Part shown: positions 9,628 to 21,195 of the stretch, one piece after another
How positions within the stretch are numbered: position 1 is the stretch's first letter
Layout of the letters: each line of letters begins with the position of its first letter
Assembly (NCBI GenBank): GCA_016490735.1
Contig: JAEMWC010000271.1
Span: 872,501 to 936,500, forward strand
Source: Pachyseris speciosa
Taxonomy: Eukaryota > Cnidaria > Anthozoa > Scleractinia > Pachyseridae
Direction: 5' to 3'
DNA: 64,000 bases
Notes under the pieces: model-generated
The model's input: the letters and a program-made list of their open reading frames with translations, nothing else
What the model was told of the DNA's origin: nothing
Database searches by the model: none
Program-made: the position numbers and the translations under genes

Positions 9628-10389
9628 CAGGGCTTTATGTTCTCTTTCGGTGATCCGATAGAAGACAAAGTTCTCGAAGTCTGTTTACAATACAAAAACG
9701 TTAACATTGTAATACGTCCTATCGCTTCGATATACTGGTGCTGCGCCAATTACTGTGGTCTCGTCTAATTTTGTTTAGAAAATTGACTACATCTGTGAAA
9801 AAGCCGAGCACGCGCAGGGTTGTTGGCGACATGTTTTTCAAAGAAGGAACAACATGGAGGTAAGCTTCTAGTCTGTTACAAGGTGCAGAAATTTATAATT
9901 CCTTTAGCTGTGCTCCTTTGAACAGGCAACGGGTGTCATGAAATAATTTCTTGCGCCCTTTTGTTGTTCACCATTCGGGTTAAAATTACCTTCAATTCGG
10001 TCAGTTCAAAGTGGTAGGACAGTGGCGGATACCCGGCTTTTTCAGTTTTGAAGAATTTTTGGGTGGTGGGATACTTGTGGTATCCCACATCAATGTCATG
10101 CTAATGAGTTGCAAAGTTTGCTATGCATTGTGGACAGTGTATCCCAGACATGTACCCTTGGGTACCTGTTTTTAACGATGTTGCCTCCTGCTTCATATGA
10201 AATGGATTTTGCTAAGAGATCGGTCTCACCAGGTTAAGTATCAAAGGCCTGTAACTGGTGGCATTTATGAGGAATAAAAAAGTGCGTTATATCTACTCAA
10301 CAATGAAGCCAAATTCCTTAATATTCAGGTTGGTAAGGTTATAAATGACCAGAATAGCTAGACAGAGCGTCTTGTGTTATGTCTATATC
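9628..10389. other. No gene recognised, downstream of the peroxidase
   Basis: AT-rich sequence with no convincing exon, RNA or repeat boundary. A local inverted repeat around 10068-10090 (GGGATACTTGTGGTATCCC) is a short hairpin only. Confidence 0.4.
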
Positions 10390-10750
10390 TCAGGCTAGTA
10401 AACAGTTAACAACTACAGTTATTGTTTGGTCTAAGGTAGTAAAGTAAGGTATGAAAATACATGCATTATCAAAAGCGTATAAGTTGAGTTCATATCCTCC
10501 TTTTGTCTGCACTGGGTTGTTCAGTTTACCACTCAACTTTCTCTTCATCGCTAGACACGCTGCAAGAGACAAAATGCCAAAACGATTTTCAATATTTAAT
10601 CGTAGTAATTCTGAGGACTGCTGTGTGGCACGTGATTTATGCTGGTGTTTGAGTGATAGATCAAAGCAAATCCGGCCTAGTTTAAGGTGACGATGTTTGT
10701 CCTTTTCCACGCTAATTTCTATTTGGCGTTGAATAGATCCCATTTTGCAG
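10390..10750 (-). CDS. Possible alternative last exon of the peroxidase gene
   Basis: An open frame of 120 codons starts after a candidate acceptor CAG at 10751-10753 and is in the phase that would follow the GTAAGA donor at 10984. The product is basic, has no peroxidase homology, and ends in a TAA at 10390-10392. It could equally be 3' untranslated sequence, since exon 6 already reaches a stop three bases past the donor. Confidence 0.2.
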
Positions 10751-10980
10751 CTGTTGCAAGTTCAACAGGTGTTCTTGAACAGCGAAGGGTGTCACCCTCG
10801 CCTGTGCAGTCCTTGACAAATTAGTAACGTTTGCATCGCGTGCATTTAATAGGTGGTTTCGGATTTATTTTTTATGGACCAACTGACATCCCTGTTCCAG
10901 AAATCAGAATTTGACAGGGAAGAGCTCTTTGGATTCATCCCTCTTGGGCGTCTAAGTTACGAAACCTACACACCTGTTTC

Positions 10981-11318
10981 TTACCTATCATTAGCGCATT
11001 GGAAGCGTGGTAACCATGGCCTAAGATCAGGTGCAGGCAATTGATCACAATCAATTCTGATGTCTCCCTGCTCGAGGGCACGCTTGGGAGCTTTCACAAT
11101 AGTATCGCTATTGGAGCAGAATATCTGAGACAACGTAGTCTTTCGGAGTTCTTCTAACTGGCACGCCGTGAAGGCCGTCTGCGTAGTTTTTAGGGCATCG
11201 TTGGGTTCGTTTTCATACCAGAAGCGATCTGCTATTTTGAGACGTCCGAACTGGTCACCCAGTATACACTGGAAGGTGGCGCCAAGGCGACCGGTACCTT
11301 CTGGAGGTTCAGCCAGTC
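10981..11318 (-). CDS. Peroxidase exon 6 (C-terminal, with stop)
   Basis: The acceptor TTTTCAG precedes 11318. It encodes GLAEPPEGTGRLGATFQCIL, the RFWYEN motif and the C-terminal LPAPDLRPW. The frame reaches TAA at 10983-10981. A GTAAGA donor overlaps the stop at 10984, so an additional 3' exon is possible but not needed. Confidence 0.8.
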
Positions 11319-14300
11319 CTGAAAAGATAAAAGCGAGTGACAATCACAAATGAGTAAACAACAGACAAGTTGACATTTTGTGCACGAAGAATCTTGCGTA
11401 CGCATCGTAGCCCATTTTCCAAATCTTGTTCCAAATCTTGTCTACTGAAGTCTGTGCTATATTTAATGTGAGTTCATGTGGAGCAGCTTAACGTTTGTGT
11501 ATGTGGGTATAATTTTAAAGGCGACCATTCCGACGTTCTGGTTCAAGCCTAAAGAGACCATTCCAATAAAACCTACTGAGTAGTGTTGCTATTTAGTCAA
11601 CTTTCAAGTCTGTAGTCAAATCAGGTATTTAGCGGTTCTTTCTTGTAGTACTGTGTTTGAGAGAACATCTGGCTGATCTGGGGGGACCTGCATGGTTTAC
11701 TCCTGCAAAGTGGCCGGATAATGAGATGCCCCATAGCGGTAGCTCTAACAATTCTTCCCTCAAATTTAACGCAGAGATGTGATCTGACTGTTAAGAGAAA
11801 TCTCATGAGAAATTCAAGAATAGGGATCCAAGATGAAAGGCGTCCAGAAATCGTGATGTGTTTATCGGGCGGTCCCACATAATCATTTCGCGTTGTTTGC
11901 TTCAAAAGAAACTTTATTGGATGTGCAATTTTGACTGTGATAGCTTCAATACTCTCAGAGTTCTGGATGAGGAGGTAGTCCGTGTTACTCCTGGCCACGG
12001 GAAAACCAAACAAAACCCGCTCAGACAGGGTTGATTTATAATTTAACTGACTGTGTCCACAGCTGTTTGCTGAAATTTTTTTTAGTATCGCTTGGAGCGT
12101 TTCACTTAAGCTTTTGCTTACTAAGACTCTTCTTTCATTTTTTTTTTTCGTGATTCGTGATATGCAAATTAGGTTTCCAGATCTCACCCGTCCCCCTCCC
12201 CCTCCTCTCCCAGTCTCTCAAAACTGAAAATGACCAGTTTTTCCAACCAACGTACGGCACCTAACTGAAAACCAACGTATTAGAAACGTACCTCCGGTGA
12301 ATAAATCGATGTCCCAGACACTGTCATAAACGCTCTCTAGATTGGCGACGCATTCTTCGGTGAAGCCACCGTTTGTTCTCAGTTCTTCAAAGCTTCTTAT
12401 CCGTGTCAGGTTGCAACGCGCACTGTTACGGAATACCAAATATCCGGGAACTCCACGTTCGCGCGCTCTTTTAATGTTGATGGCGACAAGATCGGACAAA
12501 TCACCTTCGCCTCGGCGCAGGTTTTCTTGTACAGAGCTGGAAAATCTCCTGAAACGCAAAAGACGAAAACGTGAATCCCTTCTTTATCTGTTGCACTTAG
12601 GTCCAGTAAAATATATGTTAGTATGGCTTTAACCCTGAACGCTTAACTTAGTAAACCTAGACTTTCGGAAATGTCCCGTTCTGTTTAGAACTTCTGCTAC
12701 TACTGCTACCGCTACTTCCACTACTACTAATGACGATAACGGTATCGGTAACGGTATCGATAACGTAACGGCAACGATAATGGCAAAAGTAATGGTCATG
12801 GTGGGGACACTGAAAAACAAACAAAAGCAAAAACCAACAACAACAACAACAACAACAATTGTCAGATGGTAATGAACGGTAGGAGTAACTAAAGGTAATG
12901 AATTATAAGGTATCTAAATAACTATTGGTAATAAATATCGACAAATAATTAAACAAGTCTTACGATCTCATCTATGAAAAGTGTGTAAGTCAATGAAATC
13001 AAAACAACTGCATGGCGGGAACAATATTAATCAAAGTACAACTGCGAAGTAGTCGTGGATATGTGACCTTATTTGCGATGAGGGGGATTAAGCCAAGGTG
13101 ACTCGAGAAAACGGCGTTTTAACTAGTTTAAACGGGTGAAAACTCTTTCTCGAAAGTGTTTAAACAACTTTTTAATGCGTTCCGAAACGTCCAGCTCTTT
13201 TGAGCATCAATTTCATTGTTCATGAGCTTAACACAATTTAACCTCGGGGTTCATATTTACATATTCGCGTTTGAATGAATTATCGAGGCAGGGAGATATC
13301 GTGGGAATTTAAAAAGTGTGCTCCTTTTGAAAGGTTTCTGTCTTGTCCGTATGGTCGGATAAATATCAGGCGAAAGGACGATTTCGCGAAAACGAAGCCA
13401 GCCAACACACTGCAGTATTTCGAGAAAATTGTTACACAAAGCTGTCGAACGAACGTGAACGCAACCGAAATTTGACATATGCAAATTATGCTTTTACCTG
13501 CCGGTCGGAAATGCAACATTTGCCGTCGTTTTCACAAACAACCATCGACGCCATGCTTTTGGATATAAAAATAATCAAGTTTCATTCAAAACTTTTACTG
13601 AAAAAAGTGGCCGTTAAGTTAAAAAGAAGAATATTTCTCAAAGCAAACTTGTGTTGACATTATGGCTAGACGCGATGGCGCCACCTAAAAATAATTTAAT
13701 TTTAGATTGTATTGTTTTCGTTAGAATATTATTTCCAACGCTGAAAATGGCTTCGCGAATGCAGCTATATTGGTGTCAAAAGTTTTCGCCGTCAATTCCT
13801 GTACACACTTGGAAAATATCTTGGGTTGAACGGCTCATATATTTTTTCCACAGATGCGGTGAATTCGATGAACGAAGGAGAAGCTGCACTTGTGACGGAA
13901 TATTGATTATAATTTCTTTCGCCGTTCGGCTGTTTGATCGGACGCTCCTTTTGCCGTTTACTTCTTTCGATCCGAGCTGAAATAAAGTTACTTTACTTTA
14001 ATTTTTTCACTCCGTTCATCGGTTCGACTGTTGCTCCTCAGACATTACTTTGGAAAGCCGATAGAGGTATTCCGGCAATACTTCGGAAAATCGATATCTA
14101 TTGGTATGCCGTTAACATATCGATTTGTTTACATCTGAGTGAGTGACAAATTTGCATAATCTGCCCCCTCACAATACTCGTTCCTACGCTTTCGCGTATC
14201 CACGACTAAAAATGACGATGCAATAATGGCCTTAGAGCAGGCTTATAGAGAAAGGGGAACAATATTGACCAACGCATTGAATACGTCTGCAGCGAAATAT

Positions 14301-17300
14301 AAGGCTGACGTCCGATCCCACCCTAGAGAAGAATTGTAAACCCCATGAAACTATGTGATATGTGCGATATATAAATCCATTACCATTACCATTTAAGTTT
14401 ATTTTTTTTAAAGAAGTAGCTGTTTGGTCTACGATCGGCTTTCCAAACTTTTCTAGATTCCAAACAAAAATCTCACACGGCTAATAAATCGCACCAAGTG
14501 TCTTGAAAGTTATTCACTTTTGGAGCCTACTCTTTTACGTGACGAGCTTCCCTTTAGGCGAGTATTCCTCTCTGTATATACAGTCATCGTTATTCAAGCA
14601 ATTTATAAAATAGAGGGTTGACTTCTATAAGAAAAGAACAATTTACTTTAGTTTGGGGTGTTGTCGTTGCCATTGCCATTGGCACCGTCCGCGTCGCTTC
14701 AACTGTCGAACGATTACGCGATCAAGTACTAGTAAGACTTTCATGCCGAAAGGTCGGTCATTAAAACGTAGTTTAGACGGTGTTTAACAAAACCGCGTCC
14801 TAAGCCATTTTCAATTTTGCGAACAATCATAATTAAACGTCTGCTGCTGACGATAAGAAGAAGGCTTGCATCTTACGGCTAGAAAACTATTTATCTACTT
14901 AAAATAAACCACTTATCACAGATTTTAGTCTCCTGCGCAGCCGTTCTTTGTCTCGTCACGCAACGCTCCTCGCCACTAACGGCTGCTGAAAACCGAACCA
15001 CATTCCTTTCCCTTTGTGTTTGCGGTCTAATGAATTAACCAATCAGGTATCACAAAAATGACTATGACGTCAGAGGAAACAGCATGCTTTTCATTCTGTC
15101 AGCGATGTCACGGACTCTGGTCACGGATGGAACAATTCCTAAGAAGATTGTCCATAGTGTTTAACATGATCATCGCCGTCGGCAATGCAAATCACGATAA
15201 ATACTGATACAGGCAAAAGTTCACTCAATTGTCAACAAATCATTCAATCGTTGTGGATGTGAGGTGTTTTTCAAACAGCAGCGAAATGTTCATTTGCAGT
15301 GGACGCTATCTGTAAATGATGTGGCCGGGTATTCTGTAATCTGGCCCAGAAATGTTTGCTACAAGCGGTTGACAAAGTTCCAACGGGCTTCGTAGAAAGA
15401 AATTCAACGAGAAAGAGAGGAAGTCTTCAGTAAAAGGGAACCTCCAAGAGCAAAGCGATTCCTACGAGCTACAGAAGAGATACGAAATATTCCCGATGGA
15501 AAGATTGTCCGCGAAAACGTTTCCGTGACTGACCGAGCGAAGGCATCTAAATCCCTGCAATTTGGCAAAGGCAAAGCTAGCGCTTGTATTTCTTCTCCTA
15601 TTGACTCCTAAAAGCGGGATTAGGGCGCCTATGACTTACGTTCCTGGCTTCCTATCTCCGATTCAAAGACACGCGGCCTACAATCTCGTGTTGAGTGTAT
15701 TGCCAAATCAAAATATGACAAGTCCCGAAAAAAAATTGTCACATTCATTTGGTCCACGATTAACCTCAACACCAAACTCGTCTACACGGGAACAAAATCA
15801 AGTGCAATTACTGGTAAAGATCTACTATCCTAGTAAAAGCGTAAACAAAACACAAAACGCTAACCGTTTCCTATCACTCCATTGTAGTCCATTGTTAGCG
15901 CACGCTGGACACCGATATAATCTAGGCTGTGATTGGAGGTACGCCAAACTGTGGAATTGGCGCGTACACTTTCCAGAAAATGGAAGGCTGATCCTGATTG
16001 GCTAATAGTCGGAAAAGGAATGTGGTTCGGTTTTCAGCAGCCGTTAGTGGCGAGGAGCGTTGCGTGACGAGACAAAGAACGGCTGCGTAGGAGACTACAC
16101 AGATTTGGATGCCCGCTGATTGCCTTACGCCAAGACTTTGTTTAAATAACCGACCCGTCGAGTTTTAAACCAATCGCTTCCCAAGCACTCTTACTCTTCC
16201 TTGTTACTCATAAACACACAAGGAAACAAGTTTGATGTCAAAAGTGATTATCTAAAGCACGTAAATTAGATTTCAAAAGACGCAGTATTCTCACTCGATT
16301 TAGTACTTGTACTTAAACGTAAGTCCATGATAGCAATAGTCTGGCCCGTCAAACTTCACAAGACTGGCGGTGTGGTTGCAACGTGCAGACCATGTAGAAG
16401 GCAAAGCTTCACAATAACTTAAAGGAAAACTTAGGTTTTCGCAAATTAATCGGTTTTTAGGAAGATAAGTAGTGCATGCGGATTACCGTTTTCTTTTCTT
16501 TTAAAAACTCGTCGGTTAACTTACTTGTCAAGCTTTCCTGCAGGATCTTTCATCAAGCCCGTTAAAATGGAATCTATTCCACCCTGAAAGCTGTCGTACA
16601 AGTAAATGGGGTTACCAAAGTCCAGCACAGCAATGGGCACGTATTTTTTGTTCCCACCATGGCACTTGTCGCATCTGTGTTCGAATTCGCTTTGAGTGAA
16701 GCGGTTGAATTCCTCTCGAACCAAGGTATGGCCGAATCGGTAGGCAGCGGTAGAGAAGCCAGCGGTCATTTGAGCGCTTACATTCGGATTGTAGCCCGTA
16801 AAAAATTCTCTTCCTGTAAGTAACGTCAGCCCAAATCTTACGATCTAAACAAGGTCAAAAACAAAAACACAAGGAAGACTGTTTAAGAAATCGAGCTGGA
16901 ATTTCACGGTTTATTTTCAGATCATTATTTTCAGTATCCCATTCATTTTAAAAATATTAACTCTTTTTACAATCGTGATATAACTAGGTCCCGGCCAGCA
17001 ACAACAAGTAGCTTTATTTGCATGACCATAACTTCATACAGTACTGCAAAAGCACGTATCTTAACAAGAACAATGTAATAATGTAATGAGATGGAAGATA
17101 CAAATTAAAGATACATCAGTCTGATTTAGATAATACATTATTACGCGAATCTAAGCAAAATAGAATGAACTTCGTCAATTCAAATATTAACAAAATAATC
17201 AGAAGAATTCATTAATTCCTTGGTAGCTTCTATAAGGGATAATTGGGTGATATTCGGCAAGTGATTTGTTATTTTTCTATAAAATCTGTTCCTAAGAATT

Positions 17301-20300
17301 GAGTATTTAGGACAGCTAAAAAGAAAGTGTATTTCATCTTCAACTTGTTTCGATCCACAAGTAGGGCAGAGTCTATCAAACCTTGGGATTTGATCGTATC
17401 TTCCAGTTTCAATCATTAGTTTGTGATTACCTATTCGTAGTTTCACTAATTCTTTCCTACCATTTAGTTTTCTTGTAAAGCCTTAATAATAGGAGGGCGT
17501 ATTTTCGTTCTTAAAAGTGTTATAAAATTCTAGTTTCTTGGAGTATTGCACAGTGTGTTGCCGATATAAGATATACTTTTGTCGCATTAATTTTTACAAC
17601 GTGTTTGTTGTTAGCTTCAGTTAAGCGAGTTGGATTAAAATCTGGCAAATTATAGAATTTTATAATCGTGATATAACTAGGTTGCGGCCATCAAAATCAG
17701 ACCATGAATATCAAATGCTAAAGAAGAAACTTAACAATAACAGTTACCAATTAAGACACTTCCATTTCTTCCATTTCTCACTTTCATATTTGAGCATAAA
17801 ACGGCGAAAATGCAAATGAAGTGCAACAGACAAGGAATATGGCCTAATTCGAAGAAACTTACATTTTCCTTGCTTATAAGTAGTGGCAGAAACTCGTTGT
17901 ACGTTATATGTTGTAGCTGTGCTCCAACGATTTTTCTTGTTTCTTGGTAAATCCTCTCCCCGTCCCAGTCAGTGTTTCTCACAAAAAACTCAGCGATTTG
18001 GTTGTGTTGTCGAACAAAGATGGTATGGACTGAATTGAGACCTGGTGGATTAATTAAAGAACGTAATAAAGGATCGAAGCGGAGTGAAAGGGTTTCTAAT
18101 CCCCCCGTCCCCGCCCCCTTGATCATATAAACTTAAAGGCTACAATTTCGGTTTTTCCGCAGCAAAACAAAAACAAAAACAATCGGTGTTTAGCACATAT
18201 TTCCGGAGAAGTCTTAACTTTAGTTAGAAGTCATAAATTTGCGGTAACGAAAGCACGTACCTCTCCATCTGGATAATTTTGCACGTATTCTGCAAAAACT
18301 ACGAGTCTTTTTCATGGAGCAAGGATACTTTTCTATGATTTTCGATCCACACGAACTCAGTGAATGTAGGCTTATAACTTTCTTTTGCTTTGTCCCAAGT
18401 TTATGTTGGTATCTCACCTGGGTTCTCGTTGTTTCTTATGTCTCCTGACAAAAAGCATGTTCTGGTTGCATCTCGTGACTCGCAGAAACTTTCGGCTGGC
18501 AAGGGAGGGAGCAACTTATTCAAGTTGCAGTTAAAAGGGTGCTTCATAACCCTCAAGAAGCCGTTACCGGTGCGTAGTGACTCTGCGACCGCTTCAGTTG
18601 AGCCGTAAACGTTCGATGCGTCAATGTAGGCTGTTATTTCGTTGACATGTCCCCTGGGAATCAGTGCGCAGAAGTTGCCTTGCTCAGCTGGCGCATTTCT
18701 CTCAAGTTCAATTTCTTTGACGTCCCTATCAAGGAATGTGGCATCGTCTTCTGGAATTTCAATGTTGCAGCACTCTGGGTTGTAGGTCGGGGGGTCGCAG
18801 TTGATGCCCTGTTCCTGCGCTAGCGTGATGTCATGGTCCATGAATTGTCCAAAGTTCATAGTCAAGTGAGTTAATCTGAATGAGAAGGGATTCGTGCGCG
18901 CTGCGTTGCTGCCGTGAACAAACCGACTAACGTTCCGTGGGTTAGGAAGGTCTTCATCACGCGTCGATAAACGTGGAGAGGTAATTCCATCGCCATATCG
19001 AGGGCGTGCGAATCGAAGAAATGTATCGTCTACGGCTCCTTGTTCAGGATTTTCGAGGTTGTTACACGTTCCATCAATTGTTCGAAAACTGGCCTGTTCA
19101 TCACATTCTATCTCTGACTCATGGGATTCTGAAGGAAGAAACCTATCAAACAACCTTATAATAATTCTTCTGCAAACTCTTGTCCGTCTGACCCTGTTAA
19201 GAAAGCGGAGTGGATAAAATTATTATACTGCAGAAGTTAGTTAACTTTAATAGTTGATCTCTCCTCTAACGTCGGTGTGGGACGCTCTTAACTTCTCGAG
19301 TTGTAGATGCTGGAAGATAAACAGGAATTAAAGGAAGTGCTCCTGAAAATATTTATTTACACAACGAAGAAATGTTCCGGCCCCCCTGAAATGAAAACTT
19401 CTTTTCACCCTTTGAGGTTTCCGCCGAATTTGCTTGAGAAACGCAAACTTCTAACACAGACTGGTAAGAGTGTCGCCTTTGACCCTTTAACGTTTATTCT
19501 GCAAATTACGTTCGCATGCGAATGCATGCATGTATACACCTAAGAAACGGTCAGGTCAGCTGTCAATCTATGAGCGGGTTTGAATGGAAGGGGCTCTCCA
19601 TGTTCTTAAAATAGTACATACACTTCAAAGCACTTTCTGCCGATTTGGATGTTACCAGGTGAGTCCATAACAAGGAATTTTACAATTATTCAAATATAAA
19701 GAAATTTGAAAGGGTTAAGCAACGACAATCTTTAAAAACAGCACTTTACATGATGGAAGGATTGGAGCGGAATGGCCCAATTTTTCTCTTGGTGGAGCTT
19801 AACGGCAATAAAAAGAAAAGAAATATCGCAATAGAAATGCCGTGGTTCTAGTTACTTTCAAGGAGAAAAATCCATACGAATTTCGATGTTGACGTGCCAC
19901 ACAAGACTTATTCAACAATTTTGCGTCTCATCCCTTACTACGATATGTGGCTAATCTGAAATTAAACGTTTTTGAGAGCAAACGAACCCCATTTTCTAAC
20001 TCAGAATAACTTTGCTACTTTACACTAAGCTCTTTCTAGTTTTCGGTGTGGACGAAACCATCGCATTTCCCGACCGCTTAGATATGTAACATAATATTCC
20101 TTTGCACTTACTCATTAAAGCTCGAGTTAATATTCAAAAGCGTTCTAATGTTTGGCATTGCACAGAGCCTATCCAAGACACAACTGCTGCACTCCTCACT
20201 CCTTATGACGCTGTTGAACTTTTCGTCACTTATGAAATTTTTGTCGGCGTCTTGCAAAGCGTTGTAGTGCCTTCTGAGGGCTGTTCGTCTATCTTGATGC

Positions 20301-20632
20301 CTGTAAGTCACATTAATCGAGCTGTTACATACATCGACGAGTCCGTCCGCCACTGATTTGATTTGATCGAACTGTTGTCTGGGGTTGTCTGCTTGAATCT
20401 TTAAGTCTTCATGCACATGCTTTTCTTTTTTCTTCAACCTACTTTCCTGTTTTGCTTCCATTTGGAGCATCTCGTCGGTCAGTTTGTCAATTTCGGCTCT
20501 TTCGTCTACATCGTCATTAGTGGCTTTACCGGGGTAGGCGTCTTCGATGGTGAACGTGCACACCACCCCAAGAACCAAAAAGAGAGCTAAACTATACAGC
20601 AAGCGGCCTGCCATGCTCACTGCAAAAGACAT
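10981..20632 (-). CDS. Animal haem peroxidase (peroxidasin/myeloperoxidase-like) gene
   Basis: This is the one convincing host gene, spliced from six recognised exons: 20632-20112, 19193-18418, 18041-17863, 16813-16525, 12548-12292 and 11318-10981. The product would be a secreted haem enzyme of about 780 residues using hydrogen peroxide to oxidise halides or phenols. It has a signal peptide, the distal haem motif GQFMDHDIT, a calcium loop TAYIDASNVYGS, the catalytic arginine in FVRQHN and the proximal haem histidine in YRFGHTLV. All splice junctions keep phase except exon 3 to exon 4, where one extra base is needed, so a small exon is probably unrecognised between 17861 and 16815. No immunoglobulin or leucine-rich domains are seen. 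Confidence 0.85.
12292..12548 (-). CDS. Peroxidase exon 5
   Basis: The acceptor TTTCAG precedes 12548 and the donor CGGAG|GTACGT is at 12291. It encodes the conserved LAINIKRARERG-type segment (DLVAINIKRARERGVPGYLV) and SVWDIDLFTGG. Both phases agree with exons 4 and 6. Confidence 0.85.
12640..12862. repeat. Low-complexity triplet and hexamer repeats in intron
   Basis: Imperfect CTACTACCG-type triplets, then GGTATCGGTAACGGTATCGA repeats, then an (AAC)n run at about 12837-12860. Non-coding intron sequence of the peroxidase gene. Confidence 0.6.
14218..14396 (+). repeat. Probable 3' tail of a non-LTR retroelement
   Basis: A stretch ending TATATAAATCCATTACCATTACCATTT: a TTACCA microsatellite-like tail after a TATATAAA-type motif, as seen at 3' ends of LINEs or SINEs. 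The 5' boundary and family are not determined. Confidence 0.3.
14926..16097. mobile_element. MULE-like non-autonomous DNA transposon in intron
   Basis: A 1172-bp element with inverted repeats of about 85 bp (TAGTCTCCTGCGCAGCCGTT at the left; the right end differs by one base in that span). It is flanked by the exact 9-bp duplication CACAGATTT at 14917-14925 and 16098-16106. A 9-bp duplication with long inverted repeats suits the Mutator-like superfamily. An internal open frame at 15562-16005 shows no recognised domain and is not called a gene. Confidence 0.75.
16525..16813 (-). CDS. Peroxidase exon 4 (proximal haem histidine)
   Basis: The acceptor TTACAG precedes 16813 and the donor GACAA|GTAAGT is at 16524. 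It encodes GYNPNVSAQMTAGFSTAAYR and FGHTLV, the proximal haem ligand region. It needs one base from the preceding exon, whereas exon 3 supplies none, hence the suspected missing small exon. Confidence 0.8.
16990..17663 (-). mobile_element. 5'-truncated LINE fragment in intron 3
   Basis: The insertion is flanked by the 19-bp direct repeat AATCGTGATATAACTAGGT at 16971-16989 and 17664-17682, as expected for target-primed insertion. It lies between peroxidase exons 3 and 4, near the place where a small exon seems to be missing. Confidence 0.75.
17180..17446 (-). pseudogene. LINE reverse-transcriptase ORF, C-terminal end
   Basis: 88 codons reading LRIGNHKLMIETGRY, then the Cys/His knuckle LCPTCGSKQVEDEIHFLFSC. 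This CxxC..ExxxHFLFxC pattern is the C-terminal tail of many metazoan non-LTR retrotransposon polyproteins. Only the tail is present. Confidence 0.7.
17863..18041 (-). CDS. Peroxidase exon 3 (catalytic arginine)
   Basis: The acceptor CCACCAG precedes 18041 and the donor AAAAT|GTAAGT is at 17862. It encodes LNSVHTIFVRQHNQIAEFF and the YNEFLPLL segment. The arginine of RQHN corresponds to the active-site arginine of myeloperoxidase-type enzymes. It ends in phase 0. Confidence 0.85.
18418..19193 (-). CDS. Peroxidase exon 2 (distal haem site)
   Basis: The acceptor AACAG lies just before 19193 and the donor CCCAG|GTGAGA at 18417. It encodes the start of the peroxidase domain (RTIDGTCNNLENPEQG), the distal haem segment MNFGQFMDHDIT and the calcium-binding loop. 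It ends NENPG, joining exon 3 in phase to give the family-typical ENPGLNSVHT. Confidence 0.85.
20112..20632 (-). CDS. Peroxidase exon 1 (signal peptide, N-terminal helices)
   Basis: ATG candidates lie at 20632 and 20614; the second directly opens the hydrophobic signal sequence MAGRLLYSLALFLVLGVV and is preferred. A charged, helix-forming pro-region follows, with a Cys-containing end (CSSCVLDRLC). The donor is AATGA|GTAAGT at 20111, leaving phase 2, which joins exon 2 to form GAG. Confidence 0.75.
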
Positions 20633-20665
20633 TGAATACAATAAAATTAAGTATACACAGTTTTT

Positions 20666-20950
20666 AGAGCACTTTTCAGTTGAGTGTCGAAAGTAATTAG
20701 CTAATTGCTTTGGTTTTTGTATTACTACGCTGAGTGATTGGCTTAACATACTCGCGCCACTTTCTCAACCAATCAGAAGTAAAACCAAAACCAACTATAA
20801 CTCACGCGCGAACTTTATCCCGCGCTCTCTACGGACTTCATATAGTTACTTCGAGTTTTTATTGGTTCACTGCATTGTATGTGTCGTTTGCGATTGGCCA
20901 GAATAAGTACTTTGGTTTTGGTTTTGCGGCACTCAATTGAAAACTGCTCT
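20666..20950. mobile_element. MITE copy 1, upstream of the peroxidase gene
   Basis: 285 bp bounded by inverted repeats (AGAGCACTTTTCAGTTGAGT at the left, matching the reverse complement of ...CAATTGAAAACTGCTCT at the right). The interior has CCAATCAGAAGTAAAACC and the mirrored GATTGGCCAGAATAAGTACT, so the element is roughly palindromic. It sits 30 bp upstream of the first candidate start codon and could contribute promoter sequence. Confidence 0.65.
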
Positions 20951-21195
20951 AATTGAGTGTAAAAAGTAATTCTCGTTTGTTTTGGTTTTGCTTCACCTCG
21001 CTGTGTGATTTGTTAGCAAAATTTCGCCACTTTTTCAGGCAGTGAGTAGCAAAACAAAAACCAATTATGGCATGCTCGCAAGAAATTTCCCGCGCTTGGA
21101 GCCGAATTCTGATTGGCTCATTGCACTGTTTGCGTCTATTGTGATTGGATAGAATAACTGCTTTGGTTTTGGTTTGACGGCACTCACTCTAAAAT
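20951..21195. mobile_element. MITE copy 2, abutting copy 1
   Basis: A second diverged member of the same family follows without a gap (AATTGAGTGTAAAAAGTAAT ... GGTTTGACGGCACTCA). Its left terminus is shortened where it joins copy 1, so this is a tandem or nested arrangement. Confidence 0.6.

Noticed and set aside
15562..16005. A 147-codon frame with a hydrophobic N-terminus
   Set aside because: It lies inside the MULE-like element and runs into its terminal repeat; no domain is recognised.
20633..20749. Longer peroxidase N-terminus from upstream Met codons
   Set aside because: The upstream extension has no signal-peptide character and overlaps MITE sequence; starts at 20614 or 20632 fit a signal peptide.
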